Shown: positions 1-10,097 of the stretch, piece by piece
Layout of the letters: every line of letters begins with the position of its first letter
Numbering within the stretch: the stretch's first letter is position 1
Assembly: GCA_902798385.1 (NCBI GenBank)
Contig: CADBWK010000014.1
Span: forward strand, 1 to 51,155
DNA: 51,155 nt
Source of the DNA: an uncultured Bacteroidales bacterium
GTDB taxonomy: Bacteria; Bacteroidota; Bacteroidia; Bacteroidales; Paludibacteraceae
Reading direction: 5' to 3'
The notes under the pieces: generated by a model
What the model saw: only the letters and a program-made list of their open reading frames with translations
What the model was told of the DNA's origin: nothing
Databases searched by the model: none
Program-made: the position numbers and the translations under genes

Positions 1-3000
1 GATAATACGCTCGACTACTCGTTCATCATCCCGCACGGCGTACAGATTAAGGGCGGATATACTACGGATTTCACGGGCCGCGACCCGCTGACCTATCGTA
101 CCGTCCTCTCCGGTAAGATCACTTCTTCTACCGGTGCGGAAGGAAATACCTTCCACGTAGTGACCTTCACGAACGACCTCTTTACGCCGGATGAGGAGTA
201 CTATATGGACGGAGATAATCCGATTCGCAATCAGTTAGCATTCATGACCGATGAGAAAGACCGCGCCGTGGTGGATGGTATCTTTATCATGGACGGTAAT
301 GCTAACTCACCGGATCTGCCGGACCGTATCGGTGCCGGAGCTGTAGTGACCGACTATGCCCATATTCGTAACTGCGTCATACAAAATAATACTGCTGATG
401 GCTACGGTGGTGGTCTGTACCTCAAGCCGAAAGCTCTCGTCAGCGGTACAATTGTTAAATACAACACGGCCAACACCGGTGGCGGTATCTATGTGGAGGA
501 GCCGGCTACAGGCCCGCATATGAATGACTCGCTGGCGCATATCTTCTATTCGACTATTTGCGAGAATACCGGTCGTGCTTCTGCCGGCGGTCTGTTCTAC
601 GCTAATACCTATGCGCGTATCAACAGTTCGGCTATCTGGCATAACAACGCGAACGATAATGCCAACGTGGCGGGTAACTTCGCTCGCGCGGAGGATAACT
701 TACCGTACCCGATGAACTGCTGTGCCGTAGAGTCGCGTCGTCTGGAAGGACAGGGTAACATCGAGCTCTCACCGATGGAGACCGAGGGCGTGCGTTGGGA
801 TAGACAGGATCCGTTCGATGCCATCCTCTATTATCCGATCGAGATGTCGTCCACCTTGGCGCGTGCCGGAATCAGTTATACGGAATGGAATAATTTCTAT
901 ATTAAGTTTGCTACCCTCGATAGTATCGATATAGCCGGAGTGAGTCGTAAACGGTGGACCTCGGACGGTTCGGTGCGTGGCTATGCATGGGGTTCCGAAC
1001 CTGCTGATACCCTCGTGACAAAGAATAACGACATCATCGATATCGGCGCGCGTGCGATCAATAAGAACTTCGAAGTGCATGTGGATGCCCAGTATGTGAT
1101 GCACCGTCTGTATGTCGTGCATACCGAGTTGATTGACTCCAAAGCCGCGCGTGCGCTGCAGGATAATACCAATACGGATGAAGTATCCAATATGTACCGC
1201 CAGATGGGTTCGTGTATCTATAACCCGTTCCACCGTCTGAGCGATGCCTTCGAATATATCATCAAGGCGCGTAAGATGAATCCGAAGATGTATCGAAACA
1301 CCCGTTTCGAGGTCTTCATTGAGCAGGGAACTTATTATCCGGTGCGCGATGCCTATATGCGTCAGGGTACGGTGCGTATGAATACCTTCCTCGTGCCGGA
1401 GGCCATTCTGATCGTTGGTGGTGTGGACTCCCGTCCGGATGACCATAAATACGGTCAGGAGGGCTTCAAGTCGCCGTTCTCATCTGTCCATTTCATCGGT
1501 GATGGTAATGATGTACCAATCCCCGGTACGGGATATACGATTAACTTTGAATTCACCGACTCTATCCGTCTGCGTGATAGCCGTCACCGCCCGATGCGTG
1601 ATAACAACCTCAACTCCGTCATTGAGCCTTGGGAGCTGGAGCGTCAGACTATCCTCTCCGGTAATGCCGTTTCCGGTGAAGACTTTACCCATATCTATCA
1701 CGTCGTTACCTGTCATGCGGATACAAACTACATAGGTCCGCGACCATTGAAATTCGGTGCATTAAATCCGAACTATGGTCTCCCGGAACATGAGACTGAG
1801 TCTATCTTGACGGATACTCTTTGGGATAATGCCCCTTCAACATGGGTAGAGGAAAACGATCTGTCCGTTCTCGCTCGTACTATCGGTTTTGACGGTTTGC
1901 AGATTACCGGCGGATATGCCAACCGCGTGGATTCCTTAGATACAGTCGATGTGTTTGTGCGGAAGACTTATTTCCGCGGCGGCGGTATTTATGTGGACGG
2001 TAACTGGTGGGAAGGAGCCTACGAAAATCCGCCGGATATGACCCAACCGGCAGCCCATAATATCCCAATTGTGGTGGAGAACTGCTATTTTACCAATAAT
2101 ATGGCGGGTAACGGTGGTGCGATTTATTCCAACGGCGGTATCTATGCGTATGGTAACCGTTTCACGCAGAATTATTCGCAGGGCCCGATGACCAAGATAG
2201 ACCAGAGGTATATCCCGTGGACGGCCGGCGGTTGTATCGCGACCAATGCCTTCTGCGGAGTATCCAACTGTTTGTTCGATAATAATGAAGCGCGCCGTGG
2301 ACTCTTCCCGCTGAAAGCCGAATCGACCGATCCTATCCCGAATGCGGATGCCCGTCAGGGATTCGGCGGATGCTTGTCTATTGCCGATAAATCCTCCACC
2401 CGCGTCATGAACTGCCACTTTATGAAAAACAAAGCGGTGGCTTATTCCGCGATGTATAACTTCTTCGCCAATAACCGCTATTCAGTGGCCGACTCGATGC
2501 AGTTTGCGTTCAATACCATCTTCTGGGGTAATGAGGTGTTTGAGGTGGACCACCTGACGGACTTGGAGCACGGCACGGAGGGATGGGATGGCGAGGACCA
2601 AGCATTGCTGGAAGCCTCGAGCGCTACTTTCGATACGAACTATAAAGCGTCCCGTAAGGGTGTATTCCACTACGATGGAAAAGAGTGGGATCGCTACGAG
2701 GAGTTGTTCCATCGCTATGACAGTACGTATAACTACTGGGTAGCGCGGAATGATACGTTCAATAAGGCGGTCGTTGATACATTAATGAAGCTCCGTGCGC
2801 AGGGAAATAAGATGGAGGGTCTCTATTTCTGCTCCTATCGTAAGACTTACGGTCCGTCGGGTATGAAACCTACTTCGGACGGTTATCTCTTGACGCGAGC
2901 CGAGCAGCGCGCCTGGGAGGATCCTCGAAGCAAAAGGATAAATACAAAGACGGATGCGAATGACGATTTAGTAGAAAACTATGACACCCTCTGGGCGCAT

Positions 3001-6000
3001 GTCCGTGGAAACAACAATACACTTATCAACCCTATCAATACCGCAACGGACGGCCCGAACTTCAAGCAGCCGACTTTCGTTGCCGGTATCGATGGATACA
3101 TGCAGAATGCCGACTGGTTGCAAGCCCGTATGAATATCACCACCGACCAAGGTTGGGGTACGCTCAAGCAGAACGTTGTACGTGGTGTATCGTATTATAT
3201 CACCCGTTATACCGGTACGCAGCAGTTTAAAACGGAAGCGGCTGCTCTTACTGCGGCTCGAGCTGCGCACCCGGGAGCAACACAGGCCGATGTCTTCCCT
3301 GTTCGAGGTCTGCCGGTAGCTTCGTTCACCGGTAAACCCAATAATACCGATTCCTTGCCGATGTATAACTTCCTCGCTTGGCGATACGGACGAATGATGT
3401 CCGAGTCCAACGCGCCGCTGCCGTTAGGTGATCAGTACTACATGCACTATACCCGTTCGGGCAGTGACAGCGAGATGTCCGGCAACATGGACCGTATCTC
3501 CAAGAACCCGAAGATGGGTGTTAAGGACGTGTATATCGACCTCGGTGTATACGAATACCAGTATGTGCAACTCGATATCAAGGGACAGGAGATCGATACC
3601 GTCTGGGTAGCGACCAAAGCAAAGGATCCGATTAAGCACGATGGACTGACATGGGAGACGCCGACGACGGATCTGCAGGCAGCGATAGACCTGCTCATGT
3701 CCTCGCATAACAACCACGATAAGTACGTCTGCTTCTTGGGTAACGACGAAGGGGAGACCTTCTCGCCGCTGAACGTGATCGATAACCGTCGTGCGTTTGC
3801 CATTACATCGAACTCTACTTCGCCGCTGCTGCCGGATAGTGCGATGTCGGACTTTGACTACGGTGTGAATAGCCTTACCTTCCTCGGCGGCTACAGTTAT
3901 GACGTCAAGGGTGCTCGTAGAGACCCGCTGGCGCACCCGACGGTAATCGAGATGCCGAATACCGGAAACGAGAGTCAGCGCAACCAGCTGTTCGTCGTCG
4001 AGGATATGACGCGCCAAATGCTGCAGGCGAACTTCGTCGGTGAATACACCTCGCGCGACAGCGTCGTCATCCCGATCGTATTCGACGGTATCACGTTTAT
4101 CAACCCGTACTCCACGAAGGAACCGGATCCCGAAGCGTATAGCAGCCTTGGTGGTCAGATGAGTAAGAAGGGTGGTGCAGCGATCTATTACCGTTGGCAG
4201 CGGCGTTATCAGGACGATGGTACGCAGACCGGTTCGCCGAATTTCAATTTGGCGCTCCATCCGGACTCCGCCCTCATCGATGGCGTCAAGGTGACGCTGC
4301 CGAAACTCACCATCTCTAACTGTATCTTCATGGATAACGGTAAACGCACGACGAACCATGCCGAGCGTTCGCCGGCAGTACGTATTGACCACGGTGGCGG
4401 TTCGTCCCTCATCGTCAATACGCTATTCCACTCCAACGCGGGAGCACCGGTCTATTCGCGTACCTTTGATGTGTTGACGGAAACGAATGATCTGGCATCC
4501 GTACCGAATGATGTACGTATCATCAACTGTACCTCGGCGCTCAACGACGGCCATATTCGTCTGGAGTCCGAGGGTAGTGAGGTACACAACTCCCTCATTT
4601 GGATGGATGACCTGGGTAACGATACGACAGTACAGCTCCAGATGGGCGCATCCGATCAATGGGACAAGACGACCAATAGGGAGCGAAACGGTATAGAAAA
4701 CCGTATGACCAATAATGCCGTATGGGGATGCTTCATGCAAGAAGGAGAAGATCCCTGGGGCAATGACAGCCTCGTGACGGCCAACAATGATATCTTCGGC
4801 GGTCCGGGCTTCGTGCAGCCGTATGTATCGGCTTCTACCTCGGAGCAACGCCGCGAGCGTAGTTTCCGTCTGAACCCGTCTCTGATCACTCATGAGAAAG
4901 CGGATACCACGATTTATCGCGACCGCGTCTTCTTCCACACCTATCCGGACGATGGAGGTCCAGATCTTTACTGGAGAAGGTCGAACGGTTTCAAATCACT
5001 CACCATCGCCTCACTGGCGAACGACTCCGATTTGGCTGCTAAGCCTCGTCTGTCCGGTGAAGGAATGGAGCGCGGCGCCTACGAGTGCCTGGCTATGCTC
5101 CAGCGTGTGCTCTACGTCAATCCGACGATACCGGAGGAAAGTGCCGGTGATGGTTCGAACTGGGAGAAAGCCTTCGGACAAGGACAGTTGCAGAATGCAA
5201 TCGATGCGGCTGCCGTGTATGCCTATATGTATCAGAACCTGCCGCGAGAGGACAGAAAAGCATACGTCTATGTCAAAGGTTCGGGTAATATGACCGACCA
5301 CTATTCTATCACAGCGCGTGACGGTGTGTACGTATATGGGTCGTTGTCAGGAAACTTCACCGATACAGCATGGATTAATGGGGAGAAGAAGTTCACCAAC
5401 GAGGAGTGCCGCCGGTTCAAGAACTACGTACGTGCTTCACGCTCCGGTATCGCGACATCGAATTCGCAGACGAGGATTAACTCCATCCATATCACGGGTG
5501 ATGATTTCAGGACCGGTTTCCTCTTGGATGGCTTCGTCATCACGAACCCCAATGCGCATTTGGCCACATCGCCGGTGTTGATTGATAACGACATGGCGGT
5601 GGTGCGGAACTGCCTCATCGTCGATAACCATGTCATCGATGCCGAACACCCGGTTGCGGATGTGCAGCACGGCTTGCTCTATAACTGTCTCATCTACAAT
5701 GACTCCGCGGATGTGCTTGTTAAGGTAGGTGCAAACGGTCTGGTGCTCAACAACACCATCGTGGCGGATACCTCTATTATAACGCCGCTCGATGCTACGG
5801 CTGCGGCGGATGGGGCGGTACAGAATAATATCGCGGGACAGCAATCCGAACTCACGTGCTTTGCACCGTATATGACGACCAACAACCCGTATGCACTGCC
5901 GGCATACCTGACGAATAACCCGTCGCTGGCATACCAATTGCACGAGCATAGCACGATGATTAACGCCGGAACGATGGATAGTGCACTGCCGGCGCTCTTT

Positions 6001-7842
6001 ACGCCGTACAGGGAAGACAGTGTCATCCTCTTCAAGTGGGACCGCGACGTGCTTGGTAACCCGCGTAAGATCAGCACATCCGTCGATATGGGTGCACTCG
6101 AGACATGGTATGTGGAGAAAAACAAAGGCCAGGAGATTACGGCGCTCACCAATAAGGTAACGCATGAAGCAGATGCTCCTCTGGTACGCGATACGGCGTT
6201 TACCAAGAACTACGGCGGAAATTATTACCCGCATACGGGTTCTGTCGTTTACCTCATGGATAGCGCCGTGATGACGATGCAGTATAAGACCGCGAATGAC
6301 TTCAAAGACCTCAAGGATGTCGATATCTTGCTGCGTCCGGGCTTCCTGTTGCTCAAACAGGGTGCATCGTTCTACGGCAACGGACATGAGGTGCAGATAG
6401 GCTATATCGCCGCAGAGAAGCGATTCAAGAACCAACGCTACACCATGACGGCCTTCCCGTTCAACTACAGCGTGGAGAATATCACTGTCACAACATATGA
6501 CGGTACTACAGGGGCGCTCCATACGCAACTATCGCCATTCGCCTTCAATACGTATCAATACAACGGTGCGGCGCGTTCGGCGAAGGATTATGTATTCCAG
6601 ACGGATAACTCCGATCTATGGACGAAGATCGATACGGTTAACCGTACCGCTACAGACGGATACCTGATGGACTTCGGTGCCACGCTTACCGATACCGTGA
6701 TTCGCTTCAATGCGTTTGCCGAAAGTGGTACGTATATCTATACGGAGGGCGAAGATGCCGACGGGGACGGCTATGCGGATGATAAGAATATCTATCTCAA
6801 GCAATACGATAACCGCACGGCAGGTACAGGCGAGAGTTTGAACTTCACCAGCATGGAGAATATGGGATGGAATATGAAGGGTTTGCCGTGGCTCGTAACG
6901 AACTACCGAACCGATACTATCTTATGGGAAGACAACTTCTTGCGCCAGATGTATATCCCGCATGTGCTGTACCAGATGGACGGCGCGGGTGACTATATCA
7001 CCGAGGGCGATAATATCTATACTTCCCGTTCCTGGGATCGCGGTACTGTCGTATCGATGGGTAATGCGTTCTTTACCCAGACGGCTACACCGAGAGACAC
7101 CGAGACTGTTATCTTCCATATACCGTATTATGGCAGAAACGAGAAAGCTTCCCGTCCTATCCTGCGGCTTGTATCGCATCGACCGAATAACATGCTGCGT
7201 CGTCAAACATCGTCCGGCAATCAGTTCTCTTCGGATATCGTTAGCTTCAATCCGGATCCGAATATAGATAAGACTGTGCGCTATACCTATGGACGAGACG
7301 GAGTCAAATGGTTGACATCCAACCGCTCTGCGCAAGTCTATCTGTTGGATAACAAACGTACCGACCGGATCTCCCTGCTCGGCGCAGCGCCGACTGAGGT
7401 GGATATACCGCTCGGTGTCTCTGTGCCCGACTCATTGGATAACGCGACGTTCTCCTTCGATCTCCCGGAGAAGGAAGCCTTCAACGGCTACCGGTATGTA
7501 TGGCTGATCGACTATCTGAAGAACCGTACCATCAACCTGCTTGAGTCGGATTATGAGGCCGAACTCCCGGCGGGTACGCTCAACACACGCTTCGCCGTGC
7601 GTATAGGCGGCTTCCCGATGACCGACAGCAAGGGCAAACGCGAGTATCTCGTCTTTACCTTTGACGGAATGCTATACGTCCGTGGACTCATTCCGGGCGA
7701 TAAGATCACGGTTTATGCTACTACAGGACAACTGGTTACCCGTGACGTCGCGACCGACAACGAGTGGTCCGTTCCGCTCAATAATCAGACCTCTTATCTC
7801 GTCATGGTCAACGACTCCCCGCATAAAGTCGTGAATCTGTAA
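1..7842 (+). CDS. Giant secreted multi-module beta-helix protein, 5' end outside window
   Basis: The frame is open from base 1 and stops at TAA 7840-7842, so 2613 residues are visible and the N-terminus is missing. The protein carries many short repeats of the type N-C-x-F/I-x-x-N with GGAIYS or GGGLYL, which is the signature of right-handed parallel beta-helices (polymorphic outer-membrane protein / choice-of-anchor Q type). Modules close with D/E-x-G-A/V-x-E-like motifs at 1039, 3538, 5068 and 6085. At 5068 the next module opens with LYVNP, then GDGSNW and LQNAIDAA, as in DUF1565-like domains. The last about 60 residues (from about 7660) look like a type A T9SS sorting domain: GDKITVYATTGQLV followed by SYLVMVND. 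I infer a cell-surface adhesin or polysaccharide-binding protein. The ligand cannot be read from the sequence. Confidence 0.8.
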   Translation, partial: DNTLDYSFIIPHGVQIKGGYTTDFTGRDPLTYRTVLSGKITSSTGAEGNTFHVVTFTNDLFTPDEEYYMDGDNPIRNQLAFMTDEKDRAVVDGIFIMDGNANSPDLPDRIGAGAVVTDYAHIRNCVIQNNTADGYGGGLYLKPKALVSGTIVKYNTANTGGGIYVEEPATGPHMNDSLAHIFYSTICENTGRASAGGLFYANTYARINSSAIWHNNANDNANVAGNFARAEDNLPYPMNCCAVESRRLEGQGNIELSPMETEGVRWDRQDPFDAILYYPIEMSSTLARAGISYTEWNNFYIKFATLDSIDIAGVSRKRWTSDGSVRGYAWGSEPADTLVTKNNDIIDIGARAINKNFEVHVDAQYVMHRLYVVHTELIDSKAARALQDNTNTDEVSNMYRQMGSCIYNPFHRLSDAFEYIIKARKMNPKMYRNTRFEVFIEQGTYYPVRDAYMRQGTVRMNTFLVPEAILIVGGVDSRPDDHKYGQEGFKSPFSSVHFIGDGNDVPIPGTGYTINFEFTDSIRLRDSRHRPMRDNNLNSVIEPWELERQTILSGNAVSGEDFTHIYHVVTCHADTNYIGPRPLKFGALNPNYGLPEHETESILTDTLWDNAPSTWVEENDLSVLARTIGFDGLQITGGYANRVDSLDTVDVFVRKTYFRGGGIYVDGNWWEGAYENPPDMTQPAAHNIPIVVENCYFTNNMAGNGGAIYSNGGIYAYGNRFTQNYSQGPMTKIDQRYIPWTAGGCIATNAFCGVSNCLFDNNEARRGLFPLKAESTDPIPNADARQGFGGCLSIADKSSTRVMNCHFMKNKAVAYSAMYNFFANNRYSVADSMQFAFNTIFWGNEVFEVDHLTDLEHGTEGWDGEDQALLEASSATFDTNYKASRKGVFHYDGKEWDRYEELFHRYDSTYNYWVARNDTFNKAVVDTLMKLRAQGNKMEGLYFCSYRKTYGPSGMKPTSDGYLLTRAEQRAWEDPRSKRINTKTDANDDLVENYDTLWAHVRGNNNTLINPINTATDGPNFKQPTFVAGIDGYMQNADWLQARMNITTDQGWGTLKQNVVRGVSYYITRYTGTQQFKTEAAALTAARAAHPGATQADVFPVRGLPVASFTGKPNNTDSLPMYNFLAWRYGRMMSESNAPLPLGDQYYMHYTRSGSDSEMSGNMDRISKNPKMGVKDVYIDLGVYEYQYVQLDIKGQEIDTVWVATKAKDPIKHDGLTWETPTTDLQAAIDLLMSSHNNHDKYVCFLGNDEGETFSPLNVIDNRRAFAITSNSTSPLLPDSAMSDFDYGVNSLTFLGGYSYDVKGARRDPLAHPTVIEMPNTGNESQRNQLFVVEDMTRQMLQANFVGEYTSRDSVVIPIVFDGITFINPYSTKEPDPEAYSSLGGQMSKKGGAAIYYRWQRRYQDDGTQTGSPNFNLALHPDSALIDGVKVTLPKLTISNCIFMDNGKRTTNHAERSPAVRIDHGGGSSLIVNTLFHSNAGAPVYSRTFDVLTETNDLASVPNDVRIINCTSALNDGHIRLESEGSEVHNSLIWMDDLGNDTTVQLQMGASDQWDKTTNRERNGIENRMTNNAVWGCFMQEGEDPWGNDSLVTANNDIFGGPGFVQPYVSASTSEQRRERSFRLNPSLITHEKADTTIYRDRVFFHTYPDDGGPDLYWRRSNGFKSLTIASLANDSDLAAKPRLSGEGMERGAYECLAMLQRVLYVNPTIPEESAGDGSNWEKAFGQGQLQNAIDAAAVYAYMYQNLPREDRKAYVYVKGSGNMTDHYSITARDGVYVYGSLSGNFTDTAWINGEKKFTNEECRRFKNYVRASRSGIATSNSQTRINSIHITGDDFRTGFLLDGFVITNPNAHLATSPVLIDNDMAVVRNCLIVDNHVIDAEHPVADVQHGLLYNCLIYNDSADVLVKVGANGLVLNNTIVADTSIITPLDATAAADGAVQNNIAGQQSELTCFAPYMTTNNPYALPAYLTNNPSLAYQLHEHSTMINAGTMDSALPALFTPYREDSVILFKWDRDVLGNPRKISTSVDMGALETWYVEKNKGQEITALTNKVTHEADAPLVRDTAFTKNYGGNYYPHTGSVVYLMDSAVMTMQYKTANDFKDLKDVDILLRPGFLLLKQGASFYGNGHEVQIGYIAAEKRFKNQRYTMTAFPFNYSVENITVTTYDGTTGALHTQLSPFAFNTYQYNGAARSAKDYVFQTDNSDLWTKIDTVNRTATDGYLMDFGATLTDTVIRFNAFAESGTYIYTEGEDADGDGYADDKNIYLKQYDNRTAGTGESLNFTSMENMGWNMKGLPWLVTNYRTDTILWEDNFLRQMYIPHVLYQMDGAGDYITEGDNIYTSRSWDRGTVVSMGNAFFTQTATPRDTETVIFHIPYYGRNEKASRPILRLVSHRPNNMLRRQTSSGNQFSSDIVSFNPDPNIDKTVRYTYGRDGVKWLTSNRSAQVYLLDNKRTDRISLLGAAPTEVDIPLGVSVPDSLDNATFSFDLPEKEAFNGYRYVWLIDYLKNRTINLLESDYEAELPAGTLNTRFAVRIGGFPMTDSKGKREYLVFTFDGMLYVRGLIPGDKITVYATTGQLVTRDVATDNEWSVPLNNQTSYLVMVNDSPHKVVNL

Positions 7843-7876
7843 TCCCATTTATTCGTTGCGTTTTTTTCGCTTTTTT

Positions 7877-7908
7877 CTTGCATATCTCATTTTTTTGTAG
7901 TAATTTTG
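7877..7908 (+). promoter_or_regulatory. pfkA promoter (Bacteroidota sigma-ABfr type)
   Basis: CTTG at 7877-7880, 20 bp, then TAATTTTG at 7901-7908 fits the TTTG-N19-21-TAnnTTTG consensus except for one base. It lies 50 bp before the chosen pfkA start. Confidence 0.7.
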
Positions 7909-7958
7909 CGCCGCAAAGATAAAATGTGTACCTGAATTTGCAAAAAAATAGAAATACT

Positions 7959-8933
7959 ATGATAAAGACTATTGGAGTATTGACTTCCGGCGGTGATGCC
8001 CCGGGAATGAACGCAGCGGTGCGTGCGGTGACGCGTGCAGGTATTGCGCAGGGATTAGAAGTGAAAGCCATCTATCGCGGTTACAAAGGCCTGATAGACG
8101 GCGAAGTGAAGACCTTTACGTCGCAAGACGTGTCGGGTATCATCCAACGCGGCGGCACGATTATCAAGTCCGCTCGTTGTATGGAGTTTCATGAACCCGA
8201 AGGTCGTAAGAAAGCGTACGAGACCATCCAACGCGAGCATATCGACGCGCTGATCGTGATTGGCGGTGACGGAACGTTCACCGGTGGACGGGCTTTTGCG
8301 CAAGAGTTCGATGTGCCGGTGATAGGTATCCCGGGAACGATCGACAATGACCTCTGGGGCACCGACGCGACCATCGGTTATGACACCTCACTGAGTACCA
8401 TCACCGAGTGTATCGACAAATTGCGCGATACCGCTACCTCACACGAGCGCGTGTTCCTTGTGGAAGTCATGGGTCGCGATGCCGGCTTCCTGACGCTGAA
8501 CGCGGCTATCGCCGGAGGTTGCGAAGTGGCGATCATTCCGGAACGCGCTGCTGTAGAAGAGAAGGTTGAAGAAGCCATCGGTAGCGGACGCCGCAAATCG
8601 AAGAACTCGTCCATCGTGCTGGTTCAAGAGCATGCAGTCGAGGGTGGTGCCGCTGCAGTAGCCAAGATAATTGAGAAGGCACATCCCGAGTATTCGACCC
8701 GCGTCACGGTGCTCGGTCACTTACAGCGCGGCGGTAGTCCGTCGGCATACGACCGTATTCTGGCATCCCGCATGGGTGTAGCCGCAGTGCAAGCCCTCGT
8801 GGACGGTCAACGCAACGTGATGGTAGGTATCCAGAACGACGATATCGTGCTCGTGCCGCTGAGCAAGGCGATCCATCAGAAGAAAGATATCAAGGAGGAC
8901 TCATGGCAAGCCATGAGCGTGCTTAGTATTTGA
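7959..8933 (+). CDS. pfkA: ATP-dependent 6-phosphofructokinase
   Basis: Phosphorylates fructose 6-phosphate to fructose 1,6-bisphosphate, the committed step of glycolysis, in the cytoplasm. The 324-residue protein has the PFK motifs GGDAPGMN (11-18), GGDG (102-105), PGTIDND (125-131, with the catalytic Asp in TID) and MGRDAG. Gly in GGDG and Gly in PGTIDND are the residues expected for ATP users; pyrophosphate-dependent enzymes have Asp and Lys there. I chose ATG 7959. An in-frame GTG at 7926 would add 11 residues not expected in the family. A 7-bp tandem repeat starts directly after the TGA stop. Confidence 0.95.
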   Translation: MIKTIGVLTSGGDAPGMNAAVRAVTRAGIAQGLEVKAIYRGYKGLIDGEVKTFTSQDVSGIIQRGGTIIKSARCMEFHEPEGRKKAYETIQREHIDALIVIGGDGTFTGGRAFAQEFDVPVIGIPGTIDNDLWGTDATIGYDTSLSTITECIDKLRDTATSHERVFLVEVMGRDAGFLTLNAAIAGGCEVAIIPERAAVEEKVEEAIGSGRRKSKNSSIVLVQEHAVEGGAAAVAKIIEKAHPEYSTRVTVLGHLQRGGSPSAYDRILASRMGVAAVQALVDGQRNVMVGIQNDDIVLVPLSKAIHQKKDIKEDSWQAMSVLSI

Positions 8934-8961
8934 GTGTAAAGTGTAAGGTGTAAAGTGTAAA
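8934..8961 (+). repeat. Heptamer tandem array, unit GTGTAAA x4
   Basis: Four exact-length 7-bp units (GTGTAAA, GTGTAAG, GTGTAAA, GTGTAAA) begin on the base after the pfkA stop codon and end 11 bp before the efflux adaptor start. Rotated, the unit is AAAGTGT. It contains stop codons. Confidence 0.9.
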
Positions 8962-8972
8962 AAAAATCAGAT

Positions 8973-10058
8973 ATGAAAAAAGATCTTCTTTTTGTAGCAG
9001 TTGCCGTGATCTTGACGGCATGCGGTGGGCAGGCTCCTCAGGTAGTTCCCACTTCGTATGAGACAATGACCATTAGCAAGAGCGACATCTCCGTGCCGCT
9101 GAAGTTCAGTGCGACCCTCAAAGGAACCGCAGACGTGACGATCACGCCGCAGATCAGCGGTCAGTTGATGGAGGTGTGCATCACCGAAGGTCAGCAGGTG
9201 AAGAAAGGTCAAGTGCTGTTCCGTATCGACAGCCGCGACAAACAACTCGAGCTCGAGTCGGCTGAGGCTAACTTGTTGGCTGCTGAGGCACAAGAGAGTA
9301 GTGCGAAACTGGAGTTTGAGAGTAACATGAACCTCTATGCCAAGAAGATCGTGAGCAAGTTCGTGCTGGATAACTCCGAGAACCAGTACAAACAGGCGCA
9401 AGCGTCCGTAGCCCAATATAAGGCTGCAGCGAACCGTGCGCGCGTGAACCTCGGCTATTGTACCATCACCGCGCCGGTAGATGGTGTGATCGGTTCTGTT
9501 CCTGTCTATGCAGGCGACCAAGTCAGCCCTTCTACCTTCCTGACCTTGCTCAGCGGTAATGCGAAGATGTATGCCGAGTTCTCGGTGAGCGAATCGATCC
9601 TGGCAGAGCGTACGGAAGAAGAAGCCAGAAACCCGGAGAAGATGTTAGCGAGTCTCCCGGATGTATCGTTCCAATTCAAGAAAGGCGATGTGTATAGCAA
9701 ACCGGGTCGTATCACGAGTATCACCGGTACGGTAGATCGTACGACCGGTGCGCTGACCTGCAAGGCTACTTTCCCGAACCCCAACGGCATTCTCTATTCG
9801 GGTGTGCAGGGAACGGTGGTGCTGCCGATTGACGTGAAAGACGTGATGGTGGTTCCGCAGAACGCTATCGTGCGTTTGCAAAACAAATCCTTGGCATATA
9901 AAGTAGGTCCGGACAGCTGCGTGACCAGCGTGATTGTAGAGACCGCAGGGATCAGTTCAGATCGCGACTTAGTGGTGACCAAAGGTCTCGAAGTAGGCGA
10001 TGTGATCGTGACTGTTGGCGCGAATAACCTGGTAGAAAATCAGCGGGTGATTTTCTGA
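8973..10058 (+). CDS. RND efflux periplasmic adaptor (membrane fusion lipoprotein)
   Basis: Periplasmic adaptor of the AcrA/MexA type that bridges the inner-membrane pump and the outer-membrane channel. The 361-residue product begins with a lipoprotein signal peptide ending in LTAC, so Cys17 should be lipidated. A biotinyl-lipoyl-like half (GQLMEVCITEGQQVKKGQ, then later ITAPVDGVIGS) flanks a helical hairpin at about residues 85-150, followed by beta-barrel and membrane-proximal domains. It is the first gene of a three-gene efflux operon. The 5' neighbour pfkA is separated by a 7-bp repeat array and a second array separates it from the pump gene. No regulator gene is adjacent, so substrate and control are unknown. 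Confidence 0.93.
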   Translation: MKKDLLFVAVAVILTACGGQAPQVVPTSYETMTISKSDISVPLKFSATLKGTADVTITPQISGQLMEVCITEGQQVKKGQVLFRIDSRDKQLELESAEANLLAAEAQESSAKLEFESNMNLYAKKIVSKFVLDNSENQYKQAQASVAQYKAAANRARVNLGYCTITAPVDGVIGSVPVYAGDQVSPSTFLTLLSGNAKMYAEFSVSESILAERTEEEARNPEKMLASLPDVSFQFKKGDVYSKPGRITSITGTVDRTTGALTCKATFPNPNGILYSGVQGTVVLPIDVKDVMVVPQNAIVRLQNKSLAYKVGPDSCVTSVIVETAGISSDRDLVVTKGLEVGDVIVTVGANNLVENQRVIF

Positions 10059-10091
10059 TTTTAGATTTTAGATTTTTGATTTAAGATTTAA
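10057..10091 (+). repeat. Heptamer tandem array, unit GATTTTA x5
   Basis: Five 7-bp units (GATTTTA twice, GATTTTT, GATTTAA twice) start inside the TGA stop codon of the adaptor gene and end 6 bp before the ATG of the pump gene. The sequence differs from the array at 8934 but the period is the same. Confidence 0.88.
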
Positions 10092-10097
10092 AATTTT

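Noticed and set aside
3424-6528. Two long minus-strand frames (3424-4392 and 5437-6528) inside the giant beta-helix gene
   Set aside because: Both are Arg/Ile/His-rich shadows caused by the codon usage of the plus-strand gene; no family resemblance.
7926-7958. GTG start giving an 11-residue longer phosphofructokinase
   Set aside because: The ATG at 7959 yields the normal N-terminus directly before the first beta strand.
8934-10091. Possibility that the short arrays are CRISPR repeats or phage attachment sites
   Set aside because: Units are only 7 bp without spacers, no cas genes or integrase are in the window, and no boundary duplication is seen.
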